A stretch of 7,346 bases of DNA, taken from CAZDUZ01 sp964508755. Lineage in GTDB: Bacteria > Patescibacteriota > Dojkabacteria > SC72 > JAFGCJ01. Location: the NCBI GenBank assembly GCA_964508755.1, contig CAZDUZ010000048.1, positions 1 through 7,346 on the forward strand, in the 5' to 3' direction. The position numbers and the translations under genes were made by a program. Below, in pieces: positions 1-5,635 of this stretch (the first letter of the stretch is position 1; each line of letters opens with the position of its first letter). The notes below the pieces were generated by a model, which was not told where the DNA came from, did no database searches, and saw nothing but the letters and a program-made list of their open reading frames with translations.

Positions 1-491
1 GCTTCAGGTATGGGTTCTGCAAGGGTTCTAATATCAAATATGAGATCACCTGCAGAGAATTCTTTTAATCCTAGTAAATTTGTACCTCTTCCATAGAGCT
101 TTGGCCTTTTTGTTCTAAACTCCTTTACTTGTTCGAGATATCGCTGAAACGCTTTCATTGTATTGATTTTAGTTGTCTCGGTTACTGGGAGGTTACGTAT
201 GGTTGGGGTGTTGGATTCAATAGTAGATATGATTACAGATGCAGCAATAGCATTCCGTAATGTTTCATCTACTTGTTCTAAAGCTGTTTCCCATTCGTCA
301 TATCTTTTATCGTTTTTAATATTTGGGTTGGATATAACCGCTGCAAGAGATGTTGATTTTTCAGCGATGTATTTCTGCTGTTCGGGGTTTAGAGTTGAAA
401 CAAATGTGTCTATATCTTGCCTTGTTACGGATGTTTCTGTCACGAGGGCGGCTTCCTGTTGATCGAAATTCTCTAACAGTTCGGATGACAT
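1..491 (-). CDS. Hypothetical protein, N-terminal 163 residues (3' end beyond window)
   Basis: The minus strand is open from an ATG at 491-489 to the left edge, giving 163 codons with no stop, so the protein continues outside the window. I do not recognise a family. The N-terminal half is acidic and rich in Glu, Gln and Thr (begins MSSELLENFDQQEAALVTET) and reads as helical. After about residue 115 it becomes more basic (motif QRYLEQVKEFRTKRPKLYGR), followed by a Gly/Leu-containing stretch. No signal peptide, membrane segment or cysteine pair is visible. The sequence before the ATG (AAAGTAGAGCT) is at best a weak ribosome binding site. The gene lies 57 nt downstream of the small protein gene at 549-698, on the same strand, and could share its transcript. 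A plus-strand frame at 163-462 is its shadow. Confidence 0.75.
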   Translation of the reverse strand, partial: MSSELLENFDQQEAALVTETSVTRQDIDTFVSTLNPEQQKYIAEKSTSLAAVISNPNIKNDKRYDEWETALEQVDETLRNAIAASVIISTIESNTPTIRNLPVTETTKINTMKAFQRYLEQVKEFRTKRPKLYGRGTNLLGLKEFSAGDLIFDIRTLAEPIPE

Positions 492-545
492 AGCTCTACT
501 TTACAGCTGATCAGTAGCGGATGCAAACAATGTGTCTTGAGGTAT

Positions 546-639
546 GTGTTACGAATAATTCATCAATTCTGTCGACCTCGTAAGCTCTTTCATCACTCCA
601 ACCCACTCGATGATACGGTTTGTAAACCATCCTTGGCGG
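546..639 (-). repeat. Dispersed 94-nt repeat, copy 1
   Basis: First of four same-orientation copies; full copies 2 and 3 lie at 2363-2456 and 4259-4352 and a truncated copy 4 at 7268-7346. Copies 1-3 are exactly 94 nt, bounded on the plus strand by GTGTTACG and TTGGCGG or CTGGCGG. By hand count copy 1 is about 73% identical to copy 2 and 76% to copy 3. The best conserved block is the GGCGG end plus the dyad TGGTTTGTAAACCA (here with one mismatch, CGGTTTGTAAACCA). On the minus strand this copy is the C-terminal part, including the TAA stop, of the 49-residue small protein. Weak similarity to the other copies continues to about 666. Confidence 0.85.
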
Positions 640-698
640 ATCATATAAGAAATTAGGCCTCGATGACGATATTTTTTGAGAGTACTTTCTGAGAACAT
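549..698 (-). CDS. Small protein (49 aa), repeat-family peptide
   Basis: This ORF starts at ATG 698-696 and ends at TAA 551-549. It begins MFSESTLKKYRHRGLISYMI and contains RQGWFTNRIIEWV. A strong Shine-Dalgarno AAAGGAG sits 5 nt before the ATG, which fixes the start and is the best evidence that it is translated. It lies 12 nt behind the stop of the 228-residue frame, so it is probably the next gene of that operon. The N-terminus is basic (KKYRHR). The rest could form an amphipathic helix with regularly spaced Trp, Phe, Ile, Val, Met and Leu, ending NYS. Its last 30 codons plus stop correspond to the 94-nt repeat, and copies 2-4 encode related peptides in the same frame, mostly without a clear start. 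I recognise no family; a regulatory or membrane-associated peptide is possible but unsupported. Confidence 0.6.
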   Translation of the reverse strand: MFSESTLKKYRHRGLISYMIRQGWFTNRIIEWVGVMKELTRSTELMNYS

Positions 699-703
699 AA
701 ATA

Positions 704-710
704 CTCCTTT
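704..710 (-). promoter_or_regulatory. Shine-Dalgarno site of the small protein gene
   Basis: The minus strand reads AAAGGAG, then TATTT, then ATG at 698. The site occupies the 12-nt gap after the TAG stop of the upstream frame. It is the only near-consensus ribosome binding site seen in front of any gene in this window. Confidence 0.7.
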
Positions 711-1397
711 CTATGAATATACGATTGTCTTCTCTCCTAATTCGAATAGTTGCTTATCCAACTGTGCTTCTTTAGGTACTCTCAATAGAACTCCTAGCAG
801 GTGTTGGTCATCTGCGATTTGACATATTCTAATCGTATGGAAGTAAGCTTCACCGATGTCAAATTCTCTGCATAATCGGGCAAATTCTCGGGATCTGTAG
901 TACTTACTTCTTTCTAGATCGCGTGAATTTCGCACGAATTCGTCATCAATGGTATGTTCAAAGGTTTTGAGTGTAAAGCCATAGTTGTCTGGCTCTCCAC
1001 CGCGTATTGCTCGAGTTACCTTATTAAACATAGTGGAAATTGATGGATCACCGAAATAGGATAAGGAACTTTTCACCGTTATGGATAATCCAGTATCCTC
1101 AGATAGCTCTTGAAGGTATGCAGCTATCTGCCTCATATACTCCTGCGATTTGAGAAAGTTTTCAGGTATATCCATTTGTTTTGGTCTCCTGAGTTCATGA
1201 TCCATAACAAGAAAAACAGTATCTACAGGTATTCCAAGGCAATGTAACCCTTGAGATAAATGAAGTTCTTCGCCGATATCTCGGATTATATCTAGTTTTA
1301 ATTTAGTTATTGAGGTCCCCTTTGCATTGAAGTAGCAGTAGTCTTCAATATGTCCAATAACTTGTTGCTCGCCATGCTCATCGTAGAAGTATCTCAT
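711..1397 (-). CDS. Hypothetical protein, C-terminal part of a frameshift-split gene (228 aa from first ATG)
   Basis: From ATG 1397 to TAG 711 this frame gives 228 residues of no family I recognise. The frame stays open upstream to 1667 (318 sense codons in total), with no ATG, GTG or TTG between 1667 and 1397. That upstream stretch reads like real protein (for example RITGGFFGTVSNEALGRF). The frame overlaps the 166-residue frame at 1579-2079 by about 89 nt in the +1 phase. The simplest reading is therefore that ATG 1397 is internal and that the two frames are one protein of about 455 residues. The C-terminal part is hydrophilic, with an Arg/Glu-rich segment (SRDLERSKYYRSREFARLCR) and a hydrophobic strand LLGVLLRVP near the end. 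No membrane span or catalytic motif is visible. The small protein gene follows after 12 nt. Confidence 0.6.
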   Translation of the reverse strand: MRYFYDEHGEQQVIGHIEDYCYFNAKGTSITKLKLDIIRDIGEELHLSQGLHCLGIPVDTVFLVMDHELRRPKQMDIPENFLKSQEYMRQIAAYLQELSEDTGLSITVKSSLSYFGDPSISTMFNKVTRAIRGGEPDNYGFTLKTFEHTIDDEFVRNSRDLERSKYYRSREFARLCREFDIGEAYFHTIRICQIADDQHLLGVLLRVPKEAQLDKQLFELGEKTIVYS

Positions 1398-1578
1398 GCA
1401 GCGTGGTACGTATACGGTAAGCGGTACCCTAGACGCAATGGCCTCGTGAAGGGCTTCTTTCAGTAATTGTCTCTTGTTTTGTCTCGAACTAACTTCATGA
1501 TGAAGATGTAGGTAGACTAGCGCAAGCGTGAATAGCTTCGCATGGTCATAATTATCAGGAAACCTTCCGAGAGCTTCG

Positions 1579-2079
1579 TTACTGACCGTGCCAAAGAAAC
1601 CTCCGGTAATCCGAAAAGAGTGCGGAACAGAGTTTGTTTCGAAGGTATTCGGCCATGTCTGTGGGGGTTACAGAAAATCTCAGCTCCCGTTCATACTGTG
1701 CTGAAGTTGTTGCGATAAGGCCTCTGATAGTTGAGGCATCAGGTCGTATTGATCGACCTTGGCGTATCGCTTCATATTCACTGTAGTCAAGATCATGAAT
1801 TCCTGCCCTTCTGCACATTTCTTGGACGAGTGCTGGTCCGGTGAATCTCCTTTGTGCAATGATGTCGTCAAGAAAGTGCTGATTTGACGATGGTTCAGCT
1901 ATAGCTCGTGAATATTTTGCCTTCGGATCGGTGAGCCGATAGGAGACTTCTTCCTGTACTCTCTGTTCAATGAGCTCGGAGACGCAGCAGGTATCTCCTG
2001 GAAGAGTTATTCCTTCAATATCCTGCATAAGTTGTTCTTTTTTTTCATTATTTAGTTGTGCTTTCATGTTCTCTAACAT
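1579..2079 (-). CDS. Hypothetical protein, N-terminal part of the same split gene (166 aa), possible HTH-like segment
   Basis: This frame runs from ATG 2079 to TAA 1579. A second ATG four codons later is an alternative start; neither has a good ribosome binding site. The N-terminus is hydrophilic and probably helical, with adjacent cysteines at 31-32. Residues about 83-125 (LVQEMCRRAG, then YEAIRQGRSIRPDASTIRGL) loosely resemble an XRE-type helix-turn-helix. That resemblance is weak and is an inference only. The last dozen residues (FSDYRRFLWHGQ) look less natural than the continuation in the +1 frame, so the native protein probably shifts frame near 1614-1617, a TTTT run on the minus strand, and continues to 711. 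The start lies 23 nt downstream of tRNA-Trp and may use the same transcript. A 63-codon frame at 1680-1871 is a shadow. Confidence 0.6.
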   Translation of the reverse strand: MLENMKAQLNNEKKEQLMQDIEGITLPGDTCCVSELIEQRVQEEVSYRLTDPKAKYSRAIAEPSSNQHFLDDIIAQRRFTGPALVQEMCRRAGIHDLDYSEYEAIRQGRSIRPDASTIRGLIATTSAQYERELRFSVTPTDMAEYLRNKLCSALFSDYRRFLWHGQ

Positions 2080-2102
2080 TGATAATTAATAATAAGTTAC
2101 TG

Positions 2103-2176
2103 TAGGCAGGGCGGGACTTGAACCCGCTTCTCAAGTTTTGGAGACTCGTGTTTTGACCAGTTCAAACTACCTGCCC
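2103..2176 (-). tRNA. tRNA-Trp (anticodon CCA)
   Basis: A complete cloverleaf of 74 nt can be folded on the minus strand. The acceptor GGGCAGG pairs with CCTGCCT (one G-U at the end), followed by discriminator A. The D stem is GTTT/AAAC, the anticodon stem CGAGT/ACTTG with loop CTCCAAA, the variable loop AGAA, and the T arm GCGGG-TTCAAGT-CCCGC. The anticodon CCA (complement of 2139-2141) reads TGG, tryptophan. The 3' CCA is not encoded (ACAG follows). It lies 47 nt after a terminator hairpin and 23 nt before the 166-residue frame. A trpD-like gene sits upstream on the same strand; I see no T-box or attenuator linking the two. Confidence 0.93.
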
Positions 2177-2222
2177 AAAAGCGGAGTACTCTTGCGTACA
2201 CGAAAAGGAAAATTGAAGCAGC

Positions 2223-2251
2223 AAAAGGCCCCTCTAATTGTTAGAAGGACC
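2223..2251 (-). terminator. Rho-independent terminator hairpin
   Basis: In minus-strand RNA, GGUCCUUCUAA pairs with UUAGAGGGGCC over 11 bp (including two G-U pairs) around a CAA loop, followed by UUUU. The plus-strand version loses pairs at the wobble positions, so the minus direction is favoured. It would end the transcript carrying the trpD-like gene and repeat copy 2, before tRNA-Trp. The U-tract is short. Confidence 0.65.
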
Positions 2252-2362
2252 ACCAGAAGAACAAATTGGTTTGCATCTTTGGCTTCATGATTAGGAATTA
2301 TATCAGCGAAGTACTACGTTTTCAACAAGGTTTAGTGATACGTCTGTGAAGGTGAGCTTCTG

Positions 2363-2456
2363 GTGTTACGAATAATTCACCAATTGTATTATCTCAATAA
2401 GACTTCTCGTTACCCTCACCCACTCGATGATTTGGTTTGTAAACCATTCTTGGCGG
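2363..2456 (-). repeat. Dispersed 94-nt repeat, copy 2
   Basis: Same length as copies 1 and 3, with the same ends (GTGTTACG and TTGGCGG on the plus strand) and an intact TGGTTTGTAAACCA dyad. On the minus strand it carries the family peptide (RQEWFTNQIIEWVRV, ending NYS and TAA at 2366). The frame stays open back to a TGA at 2497-2495, giving 41 residues if the GTG at 2491 is used, but no ribosome binding site precedes that codon. The upstream part overlaps the last codons of the trpD-like gene in its -1 frame. Peptide similarity to copy 1 (KGFIVSYLTRQ against RGLISYMIRQ) suggests the repeat extends to about 2480, so the trpD-like C-terminus may come from it. Confidence 0.85.
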
Positions 2457-2466
2457 GTCAAATAGC

Positions 2467-3564
2467 TTACAATGAAGCCTTTTTCTTCCACTTCTCAAAT
2501 GTTGTCGTATCCCCGATCCTCGACACCAATTCCTTGATTTTTTCGTAGGCAGCTCCATTGTCTAGGATCTGTCTTGCCAATGATGTCCCTTCCGAAAAAT
2601 CCTTTACCTTTCCCATCACATAGAGTGCAGCCGAAGCATTTGCAAGGACCATATCTCTCTTCGCGCCGGTTTCCTTCCCATAGAGAATTCTGAAGAAATC
2701 GATCATGTTTTGATCCTTTCCTCCGGTTCTGATGTCATCGACGTCATATGTTTTCAATCCAAAGTCATTCGGAGTCAATTCGTACCGTTTGGATGCTGAA
2801 CCGATTTGCTCGACAACAATAGTTTTACCGACGACCGACGCTTCTGGAATACCCCCAACTCCATGAAGAATGAGAGTTCTCTCGTTTCCGAGCTTTGTAA
2901 AGAGGTGACTGAGAATATCAAGGTACTTTTCGTCGAAGCATCCGTAGATCCTTTTATTCAGAAGGGTTGGAGAGTACGCGAAAGTAGCTACATGAAATGA
3001 GGAATCAATCCCTACTCCCTTCTCTGAAAACACTTTTCTGGCAACTACCGATCGATTTTTTAGCTTAGGGCTCATAGCGGAAATAAACAAAGGGCATATA
3101 CCTATCTTTTCGAGGGTTGTTTCGACTTGTCTCTTGGAAAGCGAGAAGGTATCGATACCAAGGAGAAAAAAGATATCACCGCTTCCAGTTGGGCTGGTCT
3201 GTGCGAATCCTGCTTGTTTCGCTACGATATATCCCGCGGCAGCTACGATAAACGATGCAGCGGTACTGACGTTTATGGTCTTAATCTTGCTTCCGCCGGT
3301 TCCTGACAGGTCGGTTATCTGGTCGGAGGGAACATTTGGACGAATTTTGATACCAAGATCCTTAGTGGAAGTAATAAGTCCCAGCAGTTCATCTGCAGTC
3401 TCACCTTTGGTATGGATAGCCGCAATAAAAGCAATAAGGTGGTAGCCTTCTGTGTCATACGTGAAAATATCAAGGAAGGCTTTATGCGCCTCTTCAAATG
3501 TAAGGTCATGACCTTGGACCACTTTGTTGATAAGAAGAGTTGCGTCGTGCAACTTGTTGTTCAT
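2467..3564 (-). CDS. Anthranilate phosphoribosyltransferase-like protein (TrpD family)
   Basis: These 365 residues align in order with TrpD, a PRPP-dependent transferase of about 340 residues. The N-terminal helical domain is at 1-75, the PRPP loop DLSGTGGSKIKTINVSTAAS at 85-104, the Ser/Gly motif TSPTGSGD at 123-130, and the C-terminal signature (PNDFGL 265-270, VLANASAALY 306-315). In known TrpD the family catalyses PRPP plus anthranilate to phosphoribosylanthranilate. Key positions differ here. GTGGD is GTGGS, the KHGNR anthranilate-binding motif is KQAGF (116-120), and the metal-binding DE pair is PE (240-241). True TrpD activity is therefore doubtful, and a diverged phosphoribosyltransferase or binding protein is equally possible. 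No other trp genes are nearby. The start lacks a ribosome binding site. The last codons overlap the extended edge of repeat copy 2. Confidence 0.85.
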   Translation of the reverse strand: MNNKLHDATLLINKVVQGHDLTFEEAHKAFLDIFTYDTEGYHLIAFIAAIHTKGETADELLGLITSTKDLGIKIRPNVPSDQITDLSGTGGSKIKTINVSTAASFIVAAAGYIVAKQAGFAQTSPTGSGDIFFLLGIDTFSLSKRQVETTLEKIGICPLFISAMSPKLKNRSVVARKVFSEKGVGIDSSFHVATFAYSPTLLNKRIYGCFDEKYLDILSHLFTKLGNERTLILHGVGGIPEASVVGKTIVVEQIGSASKRYELTPNDFGLKTYDVDDIRTGGKDQNMIDFFRILYGKETGAKRDMVLANASAALYVMGKVKDFSEGTSLARQILDNGAAYEKIKELVSRIGDTTTFEKWKKKASL

Positions 3565-3585
3565 TGATTATACATAAGAGTATGT

Positions 3586-3614
3586 TTGAATATGGTTGTA
3601 ATGATAGCAATAAT
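3586..3614 (+). promoter_or_regulatory. Possible promoter for the deoxyribosyltransferase-like gene
   Basis: In the 92-nt gap between the divergent genes, TTGAAT (3586-3591) and AATAAT (3609-3614) are separated by 17 nt, matching sigma70 consensus at 4/6 and 5/6 positions. It would start transcription near 3621, leaving a leader of about 36 nt with no Shine-Dalgarno. The region is AT-rich, so a chance match is quite possible. Confidence 0.3.
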
Positions 3615-3656
3615 GACATAAAATTACTTCTCAGATATACATAAATACATATAACC

Positions 3657-4217
3657 ATGAATCTGTTTTTCACCGTGTCTCGAACCGGGATGCAAGAAAA
3701 CCTAAATGATTATGAGCAAGTACTTCATGAATTGGAACGCCACCACGTAAGTGTTTTCGCTACACTTAGAGAATTTCCTTTAAAATTGGAGAAACTTCGA
3801 GATGGCTCTACCAGTACAAAAGACACTAAATATCTTGCAGACAGAGAAATTAGGAAAGAAATTGCTAAGTCAGATGCAGTTGTGATTGAGGCAACGTATC
3901 CCAGTTTCAGGCTCGGATTTGAAGCTTTTTATGCACTGACTCTGCAGAAACCGGTTCTCGTACTATCGAGGAATCAAGACTACTCCAGCCTTATCGATCA
4001 GCCGCACTTCTTTGGGGCTCAGTACTCTGATTTTACTTTGACGGATGAAATTGCGAAGTTTCTGTCGCATGTTAGAAAGTATAATCTTCGCTGCAGGTTT
4101 AATCTATTCATTTCTGATGTTCATAAGGTGAAAATCGCAAAGGCAGCCAAACGATACGGCGTATCAATGTCCGATTACGTGAGAAAGCTGATAGAAGAGG
4201 ATGTCGAGATTAAATAG
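3657..4217 (+). CDS. Nucleoside 2-deoxyribosyltransferase/DNPH1-like protein with RHH-like C-terminus
   Basis: This 186-residue protein is the only intact plus-strand gene. Residues 1-135 resemble the nucleoside 2-deoxyribosyltransferase superfamily, including 2'-deoxynucleoside 5'-monophosphate N-glycosidase (Rcl/DNPH1). The N-terminal strand is MNLFFTVSR. The hallmark is SDAVVIEATYPSFRLGFEAF (72-91), where Glu89 occupies the place of the catalytic Glu, followed by LQKPVLVLSR. Glu64 may replace the family's Asp. Such enzymes break or exchange the N-glycosidic bond of deoxynucleosides or nucleotides in the cytoplasm. Residues about 152-183 (KIAKAAKRYGVSMSDYVRKL) resemble a ribbon-helix-helix DNA-binding motif, an uncommon addition that could mean autoregulation; that is inference. 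It is divergent from the trpD-like gene with 92 nt between starts, has no Shine-Dalgarno, and ends 41 nt before repeat copy 3. Confidence 0.75.
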   Translation: MNLFFTVSRTGMQENLNDYEQVLHELERHHVSVFATLREFPLKLEKLRDGSTSTKDTKYLADREIRKEIAKSDAVVIEATYPSFRLGFEAFYALTLQKPVLVLSRNQDYSSLIDQPHFFGAQYSDFTLTDEIAKFLSHVRKYNLRCRFNLFISDVHKVKIAKAAKRYGVSMSDYVRKLIEEDVEIK

Positions 4218-4258
4218 AGGGTTTTACGAGTGTAATCCTTGTAGTGTATATCTCAATT

Positions 4259-4352
4259 GTGTTACGGATAATTAGTAAATTCTGTTAGCGCGGTAAGTTT
4301 TTTCATCATCCTCACCCACCCAATGATATGGTTTGTAAACCATTCCTGGCGG
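4259..4352 (-). repeat. Dispersed 94-nt repeat, copy 3
   Basis: This copy sits between the convergent ends of the deoxyribosyltransferase-like and peptidase-like genes. It is 94 nt with the family ends and an extended dyad ATGGTTTGTAAACCAT. The minus-strand peptide RQEWFTNHIIGWVRM ends at TAA 4262. The frame is open back to a TAA at 4420-4418, through the last codons of the peptidase-like gene in its -1 frame, without an ATG. Just upstream, weak similarity to copy 1 continues in a different frame (YHHRRFI against YRHRGLI), with a net 2-nt length difference. This suggests that the N-terminal part of the peptide frame is broken in this copy. Confidence 0.85.
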
Positions 4353-4386
4353 CTCAAGAATGATCGATAAATCTTCTGTGGTGATA

Positions 4387-5565
4387 CTATTTTAAAGCTT
4401 CCTCTAACACTGAATCTTTACCCTGCAGGTAGTCTCTCACAGAGAGCGACACCTCGTGGTCAGGGGAAAATTCCTCCGCATCGTTATCCGTAAACTTGAA
4501 ATACTTTGTAGAATATTGCACCACAATTTTTGTATTGGGCAGCTTAATCTCTCGAACGTAACCATAGTGGTTAGGTTTTTGCATAGGTGTTGTACCAATC
4601 ACTTTAGCCTTAAGGCTATTTTTTGCATCGTATGCATTGATGATCCCTGACGAAAAAACGGACTCATTAACGAGTACGTAAAATGCAGTTTTGGGGTGTT
4701 TGCGTTTGAAGGATTGTAATTTCTTAAGCATTGGACGAAAAAGAGATGAGTCTCCTCCTTGGTTGTTTCGTAAATCAATGATAATTTTGCGAGGAGGATT
4801 TGATTGGAGAGTTTTGTTCAATTCAGTGTATAAGTTTGAGAGTGGATCGTCTTCGTAATCGTGACAACTGCTGTAATAGAGAATGAGAGCATCTTTATCG
4901 AGCTTTCGTTCGAGGCAATAAGGGCATCGTGAGCGAAAAAACGGATTATGTACGAATTGATTTGACCTTGAGGTCATGCTCGGACGGTTGTGGTAAGGGT
5001 ACACTTCTAGTGATATGTCCTGCTTCTGGCCAAACAGGTTCTCTGTTTTATACAAAATCTTCTTACTGTTTTTTGGCACGATTTTCAGATGTTTTTGTAA
5101 TGTGCCTGAAGTCAACAAGGACGGAATTTCAGCGGTATATGATTTATCATTTTCCGCAGAAATAAGAGGCTCGAGTAGTGAAATAATCTTTTTAAGTGGT
5201 GTGTCGTGAATCCCAATCAACTTGTTTCCAACATATTGGTAAAACTCTTTTTGAATTGCCATAATGTAGTATCCATCTTGAAGCCACTGGAATAGAATTG
5301 GGGCATACTCATCGCTGTGTGCAGCATGGTTTATCCATATACGCGTGTGCGATTCTTTCATTGATGCAAGGATTTTCTGAACTTCAATTGCGAATTCGTA
5401 TCGTTGTAGCGGCTTACGTTTAATTTTGGTCATAACCCGACTGACCATCTGGTCAAATACCCTTTGTGAAGTTGTGTGGAAGAGGTCAATGTGACGTTGA
5501 GGAAGCTTTTGGTGAAAAAAGGAAAGGTCTGATACTAAATGCTGACTAGAGAGTTTCTCCTGCAT
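4387..5565 (-). CDS. S41-family (C-terminal processing) peptidase-like protein
   Basis: This is a 392-residue protein whose C-terminal half matches the S41 serine peptidase fold. Strand and loop IIIDLRNNQGGDSS (261-274) precede YVLVNESVFSSGII (296-309). Ser305, or Ser306, fits the nucleophile position, although the family's following Glu is replaced by Ile. KVIGTTPMQKPNHYG (321-335) and a tail with SPDHEVSLSVRDYLQGKD (367-384) are the usual end of such proteins. The N-terminal half is helical, as in S41 proteins with an extra helical domain. No PDZ domain is recognisable. A CPYC motif (214-217) with further Cys234 is an oddity that could bind metal. There is no signal peptide, so it is probably cytoplasmic, which is unusual for S41 enzymes. 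The start is supported by a promoter placed for leaderless initiation. Repeat copy 3 follows 34 nt after the stop. Confidence 0.75.
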   Translation of the reverse strand: MQEKLSSQHLVSDLSFFHQKLPQRHIDLFHTTSQRVFDQMVSRVMTKIKRKPLQRYEFAIEVQKILASMKESHTRIWINHAAHSDEYAPILFQWLQDGYYIMAIQKEFYQYVGNKLIGIHDTPLKKIISLLEPLISAENDKSYTAEIPSLLTSGTLQKHLKIVPKNSKKILYKTENLFGQKQDISLEVYPYHNRPSMTSRSNQFVHNPFFRSRCPYCLERKLDKDALILYYSSCHDYEDDPLSNLYTELNKTLQSNPPRKIIIDLRNNQGGDSSLFRPMLKKLQSFKRKHPKTAFYVLVNESVFSSGIINAYDAKNSLKAKVIGTTPMQKPNHYGYVREIKLPNTKIVVQYSTKYFKFTDNDAEEFSPDHEVSLSVRDYLQGKDSVLEEALK

Positions 5566-5572
5566 AGGTTTG

Positions 5573-5600
5573 ATTATATCAGAGTCATTTTAATGCTCAA
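5573..5600 (-). promoter_or_regulatory. Likely sigma70-type promoter giving a leaderless peptidase message
   Basis: The minus strand reads TTGAGC (5600-5595), a 16-nt spacer, TATAAT (5578-5573), then 7 nt and the ATG at 5565. The -10 is perfect and the -35 keeps TTGA. The predicted start of transcription falls at, or one base before, the start codon. This fits the absence of a Shine-Dalgarno. Confidence 0.6.
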
Positions 5601-5635
5601 TTATCGCTGATAATATTGTCGAGACAGTCTTTTCC

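Noticed and set aside
163..462. Plus-strand 99-codon open frame
   Set aside because: It is antisense to the better-supported minus-strand partial gene at 1-491, which is open to the edge with protein-like composition.
2103..2176. tRNA-Trp as an integration site of a genomic island
   Set aside because: No second copy of the tRNA 3' end and no integrase are visible in the window.
3567..3572. TATAAT on the minus strand just before the trpD-like ATG
   Set aside because: Only 2 nt separate it from the start codon, so transcription would begin inside or after the ATG, and no -35 element is found at the right distance.
4223..4243. Possible terminator after the deoxyribosyltransferase-like gene (GGGTTTTAC...GTAATCC)
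   Set aside because: The stem is short and bulged and no T-tract follows.
546..4352. Repeats as integron attC sites defining gene cassettes
   Set aside because: They follow genes as attC sites do, and the GGCGG end looks superficially similar, but I cannot find complementary RYYYAAC/GTTRRRY ends or the imperfect long hairpin. One interval (copy 3 to copy 4) is about 3 kb with several genes, and no integrase is present.
546..4352. Repeats as a CRISPR array or IS fragments
   Set aside because: Spacing is 1.8-3 kb with genes between, and there are no terminal inverted repeats, target-site duplications or transposase sequence.
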